NCBI GenBank assembly: GCA_003116975.1
Contig: BGKB01000097.1
Coordinates: 186,001 to 250,000 of the forward strand
From: Aurantiochytrium sp. KH105
Taxonomy: Eukaryota > Sar > Bigyra > Thraustochytrida > Thraustochytriidae
Length of the DNA stretch: 64,000 nucleotides
Direction of reading: 5' to 3'
Made by a program: the position numbers and the translations under genes. Shown here piece after piece: positions 9,172-17,767 of the stretch; positions within the stretch are counted from its first letter, which is position 1, and every line of letters begins with the position of its first letter. A model generated the notes under the pieces. It saw only the letters and a list, made by a program, of their open reading frames with translations, was not told the DNA's origin and did not search any database.

Positions 9172-10589
9172 TCACGTGGTACTAGGTGACTTCCTGCCAC
9201 ACTTGCCTTCTTCAGTCAGCGTGCAACAATACTTGCAAGTAAGACTATTTGGAACATCCGCGTCGGGTTTGCTACAGCCACAGAAAACATTGCAAGGCCA
9301 ATAGTAGATTCTGGAATAATCATCGTCGCATCCCTCCGTGTAATCAATTCCAGGATCTTTGCTGAGCCTCCAGCGGACAGGATCTCTCCAATTGTCGCGG
9401 CAGCAGAAATCGTAGCGATCTCCATTCCACCCACAAATAAGGTTGTACGTAGAAGTTCGAGTTATTCGCGGCAAACGGCCAAAGCCATCAGGGCAGTCAG
9501 GATCGATAACCGCGCATGCCCCCTCATCGTTCTTGCAGCACATATCACACTTCAAGCTGGTTTTATCGCTTGCATCGGGCTGACTGCAGCCGCACGCGGA
9601 GGCGCAGCTACCTGCGTAAAACTGGGAGTAGCCAGCAGGACATTCGGCATCGTAGTCGACGAGGGGCGCAAGACTCAGTCGCCACCTCACAGGATCCGTC
9701 GGGTCGCCGCGGCAACAGAAATCGTAGCGATCGCCGTTCTTTTTGCAGATCTCGTCGTATTGGTCGTCTTCAAGAAGCAGCCGACTGAAGCCAGCGGGGC
9801 AGTCAGGATCGATGTGAGCGCACGTCTCCTTATCGTTCTTACAGCACATATCACACTTCAAGCTAGTTTTGTCGCTTGCGTCAGGCTGACTGCAGCCACA
9901 CGCGGAAGCACATCCATCTGTGTTGAACTGGGAGTAGCCAGCAGGACACGCTGCATTGTAGTCGATGAGGGGCGCAAGACTTAGTCGCCATCTGACAGGA
10001 TCCGTCGGGTCGTCTCGGCAGCAGAAACCGTACAAAGCTCCGTTCTTTCCACAGATCTTGTCGTAGTCATTCTTCACAAGCAAGCGTCGGCTGAAACCTG
10101 CGGGGCAGTCACCAATCAGTAAATTTCGTAAACCTAGGCCAAGTCCCAGGCCAAGAGCGAAGAGACTGACAAGAATACAGGTACAGCATAGATCCACAAA
10201 GCAGGCATCTGCTTTCGGGTCCTTGTCGTCGTTAGCTGAATTTCCTGCACCCGCATTCACCACAACGTTTGTGCTGTTCAGCTAATTGTGTAGGTTGTGT
10301 GAAAGCTCATCCTTGCAGGTCCCGTGCCTCCGACTGGTTTTGCCACAGAGATCTGAGGCGCGTGCTCGAGTTCATCCGGTACGTCCTCTAGGTCGTCGTC
10401 GTCAGAGCTTGCAGAGTCGTCTTCTTGTGCCACGCGTCCAGGGCGATTGCCATTGAGGGCAGTGCTTGTGGCGGCAGCCACATCATGCAGAGGTACATCG
10501 GGACGTTGCGTCCTCGCTGCCGCTCCGGTACCTTGAGCTGCTTGTCTGCCGCTAAGGCTTGCCAACGCGGTGACACGGCCTATGCCCAT
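9172..10589 (-). pseudogene. Gene B: Cys-rich triple-repeat membrane protein, frameshifted
   Basis: Two minus-strand ORFs, 10278-10589 (ATG, MGIGRVTALAS) and 9172 to about 10281, together match genes A and C. The join near 10281 needs a 1-base deletion or 2-base insertion, so this is a damaged gene, an assembly error, or an unrecognised short intron. The N-terminal cytoplasmic part has TQRPDVPLHDV and an Asp/Ser-rich stretch. The hydrophobic segment CCTCILVSLFALGLGLGLGL is the single membrane span. The ectodomain has three repeats of about 98 residues. Each runs CPAGFSR...YDxIC, then YDFCCRDDPTDPVRWRLS, CPAGYSQF, ACGCSQPDASDKTSLKC and CxMCC, with about 12 Cys per unit. The protein ends soon after the third repeat, with no Hint domain. 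The repeat is not one I recognise. Confidence 0.65.
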
Positions 10590-10927
10590 TTGGAGGTCGA
10601 AGTCTCACGAGTTCCTTTCAATCACCTTGTGCATGTACTTCAATACGTCTTCAGCGAAGTCGCAATCGAGATTTGCTTGAGCTCTGCCGCAGGCGTGTGC
10701 ACGTCCGGGTGTGGCATCGGCTGCTGCCAGGAATCTTTGTCGTACTGCCCAGAATTCCCCGGAGGCACGGATCCTTTGGCAGCGGAGGCACGGATATACA
10801 TACCTTCGCTTTCAAGTCCGGTCAATCGATGCAATAGTCTTCTCTCTTTTCCTTAACCTCTGCGGCAACGACGTATGGCGGGCGATTTTCAGTTGCACAG
10901 AAAACAGATTCTTTCTTGGGTATGATT
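10590..10927. other. Intergenic between genes A and B
   Basis: About 340 bases between the gene A stop and the gene B start. No protein-like ORF was seen. It should hold the gene B promoter and gene A 3' end. Confidence 0.4.
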
Positions 10928-12292
10928 TTACGCAGTGATTTTACGTAGCATGTGCAGGGAAGGAACTCTTGTCGAACATGGGATAGTAACCACAAGGAAA
11001 GTGCCCAGAACCGGGTAGTACCGCAGAACGGAGTATGTCCAAACAAAGACAGCTTCATGTAGCGCAGCATAAACGCTTGTAGGCAGCGTGCTCCACATGA
11101 GATGAAAGACTTGCATGACCATCCGCAGTGTGTCTTCTCGAAAAGTTTCCGCGGATGCGCAAGACACACGAATGCCATCGACGAGAAGAATGCAGCTCGG
11201 GGTAAGAGGGAGATAGACGCCTTGATCCCGAATCAACTGTCGTTCCGCGATCATTGTGGTCTCATTGCTTCCCCCCAAGAAGATTCGGTGATGGCCTACC
11301 TTGAGGTCCTGAGCTTGAAGAAGCCGCCCTGTTGTAGCCTCGGGAACGAGATGGTCTGGGGTCACATAGAAGCTGGCGCCATTGCCGGTATGAAACTGGA
11401 GGAACGAGGCGATCTGCTTGTGACTTCCAAAGCCGAAGGCCCAGCTCGAATGCGCTGGAAGAGCAAGTACAGGCTCGAAAACACCTTCCCCTACCTCGAT
11501 CTGATCCCCAATCGAGAGATTGCGAACACGCTTCAACCCGCCATCCTGCATTCTGACCGGATTATTTCCCCCTAAACAGCCGGATGAGCTGGACGAGCCA
11601 GGATCTGCACGGTAGCATAGACCAGCGTCCTGGTCATGATAGCAACATTTATCGCACTTGAGGCTGTCGGAAAAGCTTACGTCCGGCTGTCCGCAGCCAC
11701 ACCAGTCTCTGCACCGATTATTATAGAACCTGGAATAGTCGCGATCGGTTCTGCAATTAGCTTTGTAATTAATTTCTGGATCCAGGCTGAGTCTCCACCT
11801 GATAGGGTCTTCCCAGTTGTCTCGGCAGCAAAAATCGTATGCGTCACCGTTCTTCCTGCAGATATCATCGTAACTTGAGCTTGAGAGTAGCTGCCGGCTA
11901 AAGCCTGCGGAGCAATCCTCACTAAGATCCTCGTCCGCGAGGAAGTACCACAAAAGTACTCCCAATAAGACAATCAAGATGACCCCTCCAACAAGTTTCT
12001 TTAACATGCGGAGATCTTCGTCTTCAGGGTCGTTCCTCGAATAGTAATTCGTTTGATTTCTACTCGTGTAATTCAATTCGACATTTGTGAGCGTGGTATG
12101 GTGATGCACGATCCTTCGGCCGGAGTCTGTGACTGTTTCTGCGACGGGAAATTGCTGCGCATTGAGAGTGGTGGCTTCAGCGGCGTACCCACTCCCGTAC
12201 GGTACATCAGGGCGTCGCGTGTGCGCCGCCGCTCCTTTGTCACTCGCTGCTCGCCTGACTGTGAAGCTTGAGAACGCAGTGACACGGCCCAT
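10928..12292 (-). CDS. Gene A: Cys-rich membrane protein with C-terminal Hint domain
   Basis: The start is ATG 12292 (MGRVTAFSSF), matching the starts of genes B and C; the longer ORF opens with GTG. The product has 454 residues. A cytoplasmic tail with TRRPDVPYG is followed by a membrane span at about 101-118 (VGGVILIVLLGVLLWYFL). One Cys-rich repeat follows (about 127-228, YDFCCRDNWEDPIRWRLS), then a Ser-rich linker. From Cys239 there is a Hedgehog/intein (Hint) domain: SGCLGG at the cleavage site, VRNLSIGDQIEV, TPDHLV with the catalytic T and H near 311-314, LQAQDLKVGHHRIF, and GVYLPLTPSCILLVDGIRVSCA. The last two match the Hedgehog-type Hog end. A hydrophobic tail (about 405-440) follows. 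Hint domains cleave at the Gly-Cys bond and, in Hedgehog, attach a lipid. The topology predicts release or modification of the ectodomain. Confidence 0.8.
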   Translation of the reverse strand: MGRVTAFSSFTVRRAASDKGAAAHTRRPDVPYGSGYAAEATTLNAQQFPVAETVTDSGRRIVHHHTTLTNVELNYTSRNQTNYYSRNDPEDEDLRMLKKLVGGVILIVLLGVLLWYFLADEDLSEDCSAGFSRQLLSSSSYDDICRKNGDAYDFCCRDNWEDPIRWRLSLDPEINYKANCRTDRDYSRFYNNRCRDWCGCGQPDVSFSDSLKCDKCCYHDQDAGLCYRADPGSSSSSGCLGGNNPVRMQDGGLKRVRNLSIGDQIEVGEGVFEPVLALPAHSSWAFGFGSHKQIASFLQFHTGNGASFYVTPDHLVPEATTGRLLQAQDLKVGHHRIFLGGSNETTMIAERQLIRDQGVYLPLTPSCILLVDGIRVSCASAETFREDTLRMVMQVFHLMWSTLPTSVYAALHEAVFVWTYSVLRYYPVLGTFLVVTIPCSTRVPSLHMLRKITA

Positions 12293-13068
12293 GTTCGCAA
12301 CTTTGCTCCTAGCCTTGCGAGCCGCTGGTGATGGTGGTGGTGGTGGTGGTGATGCTGCTGCTGCTGCTGCAAGCCACCCCTTTGCAAACACGATTGGGTT
12401 TTGGATGCAGGACGCTGCGACACGGGATTCAGTGGTTGAAACACTCCGAGGGCTACTACAAAAAAGTCGTGGGCATAAGCGTAAACCTCACCTTGTCTGA
12501 GGGTTGCGCACACGCACCTCCTCATACATCTGCACTTCGAAGTGCAAGACCGTGTGCACGCCGCGGGCCCTGGCGTGGACACCACGACTCGTCGATGAAA
12601 TGACGCAAACATGCCTCTCACCCTTGGCTACTGTGTAACAACACGTGTGCGATCTTGCCTCAGCCCAAGAAGTGTCGTACTACAGGCTGCTCCTGCCATT
12701 CCACTGATCTTTGCTCCGTGTCCGCAAATGATTTCTTTGCTTCCAACTCCGAGAAGGATCAATCATGATTGACCAGGAATGTCACGCGTCCGGTAGGGTT
12801 AAGTGAAGGCACAGGACCCGGAGATATCGATCACCTCAGTTGTGACGCATACTTCCCGTATTGACGGGGAGGGAGCTTTGAGGCCGACTGCGTCTGCGAC
12901 TGACAGACTGCATGCCACTGCAGCCATTGCCAACCCAATATGAGACCGCAAACATACTGTGGGGACCTTTCCGCCACTCTTTTCATTTGCCATTGGTTGT
13001 TTCTTCTTCGAACAAATAAAGACAAGGCATTTTGCGATTTCAAGTGTTTTTTTTATGTTTTTTTTTAA
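12293..13068. other. Upstream region of gene A
   Basis: Contains a GGT/GCT microsatellite (about 12325-12372) immediately upstream of the gene A start. A short minus-strand ORF ending at 12799 (MANEKSGGKVPTV..., with a signal-peptide-like stretch) is too weak to call. A TTAACCCTACCGG sequence on the minus strand near 12793 resembles a transposon end but has no partner that I could find. Confidence 0.35.
12325..12372. repeat. GGT/GCT trinucleotide microsatellite
   Basis: A run of GGT units passes into a run of GCT units. It lies just upstream of the gene A ATG on the minus strand, so it would be in its 5' leader or promoter. Confidence 0.8.
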
Positions 13069-13904
13069 AGACCGTCTTTTTATAAGAGCAGGAGCAAAAA
13101 TATACGGAGATTTTACAGACCCGAAAATCCGCACTTGCGTTTCGCAGACCGCGGCGAGGACGCCTGGCTTCGGCTTGGCCTGGAGAGCGCGAATCTGGTC
13201 TTTTCGAGCCACGAAATTTCGTAGACGGAAAGTTATCGCGTTTGCGGGCCGCGTGGGGTGGTGGTAATAGGCGCTAATATGGGCAGAGAGTTCCCAGTCG
13301 TAATAGGGCAAAGGTAGACGCAAAAGCGCCAAATAAGGTACCAATGACTGTTGAAATTCCCAGCATCCTGAACAAGCTCCTGGTGTAGTGAGCGATGACG
13401 TCTTGTTCGAGGGACCGCTTTGGGGAGTACACTTGCTAAATGTGTTTTGTTGTGGCACATTTCTTGGTCCTCGTCGGCCTGGGCGTCATGCTTCAACGAG
13501 CGGTGCANTTTCGCAAAATGCAAGCAAAACCGACCAACAACGATATTTAACAGCAAGTTTGTCTTCTCCACGCGTTTCCTTGCCTCTGCCTGGCATCTAG
13601 CCCAGCTGCGCGGCAGTCTCCTCCGCAAACACGGTCGCAAAGCCCGCGCAAAGTCGCCCTTTCGCGCAGTTCTGCGCTGGTCCATCGTCGATGATTAGAC
13701 GCATGAGGTGAAAAAAGGGGGGTGACACAACTTTACAACGAAGGCTTGCACGGCCGTGCCGCCGGGTGTTCTGGGCAGCCAGGCGGCGGCGGAGCGAGCC
13801 TGCGCGCCGGCGAGGCGATTGGCTGAAGTGCGGAATATCGCGAGTGCCAAATCTCCGTACACCAATATGGGAAATCGTCTCCTGGTCTTACGTGGAGACG
13901 GTCT
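13069..13904. mobile_element. TTAA-flanked non-autonomous DNA transposon (MITE-like)
   Basis: The element begins AGACCGTCT and ends with its inverse, AGACGGTCT. It is flanked by TTAA at 13065-13068 and at 13905-13908. The imperfect inverted repeats extend about 75 bases: on both ends a GTAAGA/ATAAGA, CAGGAG, TACGGAGATTT and TTCCGCACTT/ATCCGCACTT series appears in the same order. There is no transposase; internal ORFs are not protein-like. An ambiguous base lies at 13508. TTAA target use is typical of the piggyBac superfamily. It abuts the next element, sharing a TTAA. Confidence 0.6.
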
Positions 13905-13908
13905 TTAA

Positions 13909-15959
13909 AACCCTGGCTAAATTTCGGGTAGTGGCACTACCGGGCACTACCCGAAATTCTCGGCAAATCATTTTCTCCGATGGGCGGCAGGTTCGGGTAG
14001 TCCCACTACCCGAAATTTCCGGTTGACCAAACAAAACCTACTTTAAATACCTTCGGGGTCTCCTTTATTCTTGCGATTTGGCGACGTGGTCTCCACATTG
14101 CCCCCGCTCCTCCTTGCAAAGTTGCACGGAAATTCCTCCGGTGGTCGTGGCGCTACAGCTGCTCGCGCAGGCTGCTGGCACCTAACCACGGTCGTTAGAC
14201 TCGCAAGCCTAGTTCAAGCTGCGGCGCTGCAGCGAGTAAGCGAGCCCTCGTCGCGCGTCGGTGCGAGCTGCGCCCTGCGGACGTGCCGTGGCTGCTCCTG
14301 CGCCCTCGTCCTTCGTGCAGCAACCCGTAGCACGCAGTGGCCCGGAGCGCGAAGTTGCAAATGGCGCGATGGTCGATGACGAGGAGGCCGAGCTCCTCGC
14401 AGCGCTGAAGGTCAACGACAAACCAGACGCAGAGGATGAGTTGAAACGCGCGAACAGGAGATTGACGAGGGCTCTGGTGATGAGCAAGACGTGGATGATT
14501 GCGAGTACCAGAACGACGAATATCCCACAATCAAGCTGACGGGGCACGGTTCTTGAATCTTCGAGTCCCTACATGCCGTGCCACCTTTTGGTGTATGCGG
14601 ACCCTTCCTACATCATGCAGATTGTGGTCGTCAGATTCTCGGCATTGGAGCGCCGGGCCTGGAGGCGCTACTTCTCTGCGCTTGTCACGAGGACCTGGAA
14701 TTCATCTGCATCGGCACTGGCGAGCCCGCTCCGCACATCGTCGAGGACTACAGCAAGCCCCTCGGTTTTGCACGAGATCACCATACCGTGGAGCAGTATC
14801 TGCAGCTCTGGCGTATAACGACGACGTTATCACAAACGGAACCCCTCCACCGGCCGAACGGATCCTCCCCGTCGCGGGCTCGTTCTGGAACCATGCCATG
14901 GGGGGGAGTGGACACCGTACGGAAAACGCTCGCAGGTCGCGCGCAGCGGACCGCCCGCCTGAGCCTGAATGCGATCATGTTCTTGGCCTGGCTTGAGTAC
15001 ATCTTCTACAACTGCTTCCGTGCGTCAAAGCTAACGAACCTTCAAGACAAATTGAGCCAATGTAACTCTTGGGAGTCGTGGGCGTCGCTAAAGAAGCGAA
15101 TCTCATTCGAGGACTTCCTGGTGGCTCTGCGCATCAACTTGAGTGGTCCTGCTCAGAGTCTGAGTGCGTTGTTTGGAGAAGGAGGCGACGTCTGCCGGGA
15201 AAATGGAACTGCGGAAGCCCGGGAACCATGCGAGGAGGTCCCAAATATGAGGTCATCGGACGACAGGAGCAAGCGCCTCCCAGGCATCATGGCGAACCGC
15301 ACAGAAGGAGCACACATGCAAACCTTGCTGGCCAAAGGCCGCAAATTCATCGTGCGCTGCGTCAAGTGCGAGCATGGCCAAGACCCGAGCGAGCATGCTA
15401 GAGAGCCTCACGAGACGCAAAAGTGCACGGGATACCAGGCTTCCATATTCAAGTACTGCCATGCGCGTTTTCACTCTGCGGAAGGCGATAGATATGTAAC
15501 TCACGCTGACGCATGATGTTTATGTGATTCTGCATGGTCTGTCGTGGCGCTTGGCGGGCCTCAATGGCATGTTTCGGGGGGATCTGGCGCACTTGCAAAA
15601 ATTCGAACACGGCAAAACAGATTCTCCGAGCGCAACGCAATTTCTATTTTGATTAGCGAAAAATACTCTAAGAGGGTCTTAGCCATATAATTCCCCATCA
15701 ATTTCGGGTAGCGCCACTACCCAGACCTATTTCGATCAAATAGACCACTTTCCTCGCTTCAAGCGCCAAACCAATCCCCTCTCAAATCTCGACCAAAACT
15801 AATCCTCAAAATTTCAAACTCTAGGACAACCATTCTCTTGGAGAGAAGCCTGCATGGACAAATTTTTGAGTCACGCGGGAATGTTTTGAAGGTGCTAGGA
15901 CGAATCACAAGATCAAAATTTCGGGTAATTTTTCGGGTAGTTTGTGTCGCTAGCCAGGG
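13909..15959 (+). mobile_element. piggyBac-like transposon
   Basis: About 2.05 kb flanked by TTAA (13905-13908 and 15960-15963). Ends are AACCCTGGCTA on the left and TAGCCAGGG on the right, giving a short CCCTGGCTA inverted repeat of the CCC-start type seen in piggyBac elements. Subterminal copies of TTTCGGGTAG and its inverse CTACCCGAAA occur near 13921, 13950, 13995, 15705, 15920 and 15933, some as palindromes around CACTACC. Inside is a decayed transposase. The right end cuts a second transposase gene. Confidence 0.65.
14369..15516 (+). pseudogene. Decayed piggyBac-type transposase (DDE_Tnp_1_7)
   Basis: Coding traces run through several frames. There is an acidic N-terminus from ATG 14369 (MVDDEEAELLAALKVNDK, later in another frame EGSGDEQDVDDCEYQNDEY). 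A middle part follows with ARDHHTVEQYLQLW. A piggyBac-like motif NHAMGGVD is interrupted at a run of seven G at about 14900-14906. The last frame holds TARLSLNAIMFLAWLEYIFYN, as at the end of piggyBac catalytic domains, and a Cys-rich tail (CVKCEHGQ...CTGYQ...YCHARFH) suggesting a zinc-binding end. The stop is at 15516. The total is much shorter than the usual 550-600 residues, and the catalytic Asp-rich core is not recognisable. It is therefore inactive; the family assignment rests on the MGGVD-like motif, the TTAA site and the Cys-rich tail. Confidence 0.5.
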
Positions 15960-15964
15960 TTAAN

Positions 15965-17194
15965 CACCTTCTCCTTGATCCAGTTCTTCAGCAGAACTTT
16001 CAGCTGCGCAACTGTGCTCGTTGCGTCGTGCGGTATCTGATATTGATAGAGCGCTGCAATAACCTCCCGTTTCTTTAGCTTCGCGACGTCGGGTGCGGTT
16101 GGCGGCAGCGTCTTGTGGTAGCTCGCATTGTCCATTATGATCAGGGACGGCTCATGAAGGTTAGGTAGGAGCTGCGTCCGCCACCACAATGCAAAATTAG
16201 TCCCGTTGAAGTTCTTGTGGTAGTCTCCTTTGCTCGCGTCAGCTGCTTGCGGACAAAACGTCCAAACAGAGCCTGGCACGAGGCCAGCTTCACGATCTGG
16301 GTATTTTGGACTCGAATTCTGAATGGCAGCCAAAATACAATACCTACGTCCCTTGTGTTGAACGCGCGTCGTTGTGTCTTCCGCGTCCATTGGATCAAAT
16401 AGACTTTTGTCAAACCTATGGTAGTGTTGATGCACGTATGACTCATCAAGATAGACCTCCCTTAGCTGCAACTCAGGCGGAAGGGATCGATTCTGTAAGA
16501 GTCTGACGATGTAATCGTCGCGCAGAGCAATATGTTCGACCTTCAGCGAAACCTTTCCCGGACGCTTCCCACGGCAGAAGCCCATCGCGACCAGATAGGA
16601 CTGTGTGGCGCGAAGAGCAGCACTGTAGTCTTTGGCGTCTATCACACCGCCTTCGTCATGGATAATCGAAAGCACCCCAGTCTCTACCAGGTAGTCTGTG
16701 ATGTGTCTGGCTGACACAGCCTCATGGCGCAGCCGCCTTTCGCGTACGAAGTCACGAATCTTGAAGAATACCTGCTTCGTCGTTGGAACACGTCTCGGCT
16801 TCGCCTCTCGATTGCCGCGATTCGAGACTGGTTGCAGACTGCGATCGCCAGTCTCACTCGTTCGAGAGTCGGTCCAGCTCTTTATAAGAGGAGCGAGTGT
16901 AGACTTGGATATGCCCAGCATTGCGGACACGTTTGCCATCGCGTTAATCGGCCACTTGCGGCCTGTCTTTTTCTGCGAAGCCAACTGATCTTTTTGATAC
17001 GCGAAATAAGCGTGTAGAGCCATGAAGCGCTCTTGAGACGTGAGCACCGGTCGTCCACGAGCTTTTCTGATTGCCTGAAGTTCTCCTTCGCAGCCCTCGA
17101 TGGTCGCCGTTACCCGGGTTTTGACGCTTTCATTTCGCGGACGCCCTTGCTCTTGAGATAGTGATGTCCGGCGACGCTTGGGGGACCCGCTCAT
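15965..17194 (-). pseudogene. Tc1/mariner-IS630-like transposase, 3' truncated
   Basis: Starts at ATG 17194 (MSGSPKRRRTS); the ORF upstream opens with GTG. About 410 residues remain. The N-terminal region has a helix-turn-helix-like segment (NAMANVSAMLGISKSTLAPL). The catalytic domain shows the first Asp in EVYLDESYVH and the second in LIIMDNASYHKT. An inserted helical segment follows (KKREVIAALYQYQIP...TVAQLKVLLKNW), as in IS630-like families whose third acidic residue comes later in a GH...LPPYH...NPIE block. That block is missing: the coding frame runs into the TTAA and CCCTGGC end of the piggyBac-like element and stops. An ambiguous base (15964) sits at the junction. The protein cannot be catalytically complete. 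Confidence 0.65.
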
Positions 17195-17767
17195 CGTTTT
17201 AGTACACACCCCCTCTTCACCGCAAGTCCGCGTCGTGTGCTCGCTGGCGTTGGTCGTAGCCGCGCGCTTCGTCGCGATCTGCACGCCGTCGACTTTTTCC
17301 AGTTCATCTTAAAAAGCGCCGCTTCTCGCGTGGACGGAAGGAAAAATTAGAGGCTAATTACCGATTTATGGTCTCGTTGACTGTAAGGCCATCTACTAAG
17401 TGCCTCAAAACAGGCCTCAAAAGGGGGGACCCTAAAACAACATCGATTCTTGTGCGAGGAGTTTGGTACTGCTCGGGCGTGCAGCGGCCAGCGGACACGA
17501 GGGCGAACCGTTGGCGGGGTCTTACTCTCTCGGGGGCGGTTGTCGACGAGAACTAGCGGGGTTGGGCAAAGTTGCCTAAACTGGATAAGAGTACGCGAGA
17601 CTCGGCGCCAGGGCCCAGGCAGGCCTGGGCAGCCTCCTGGCGGTCTTTGGGGCCCTCTACGGCGAGCAGGGAGCGCGGGAGACAAGTTTCGAGCTCGAGA
17701 TGAGACGAGATGAGATGAGATGAGATGAGATGAGATGAGGTGAGATGAGGTCGTTTTAGCGGGTAGC
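17195..17767. other. Non-coding flank of the transposase
   Basis: About 570 bases with no protein-like ORF. It includes the transposase 5' flank and a GAGAT microsatellite. No matching inverted repeat for the Tc1-like gene was found here. Confidence 0.4.
17696..17751. repeat. GAGAT pentanucleotide microsatellite
   Basis: About ten imperfect GAGAT units in tandem. Confidence 0.9.

Larger units (their letters stand above)
8015..10590. repeat. Segmental duplication, copy 1
   Basis: From 8015 to about 10590 this segment matches 20472 to about 23055 in the same orientation. It carries the 5' part of the Erv gene, the intergenic DNA and the Cys-rich gene. Identity is very high in the Erv part, lower in the intergenic part, and the two ends of the Cys-rich gene differ most. 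Confidence 0.8.

Noticed and set aside
12799..13458. 219-residue minus-strand ORF
   Set aside because: It runs across the end of the TTAA-flanked element and has no domain. Only the last ~64 residues, with a possible signal peptide, look at all protein-like.
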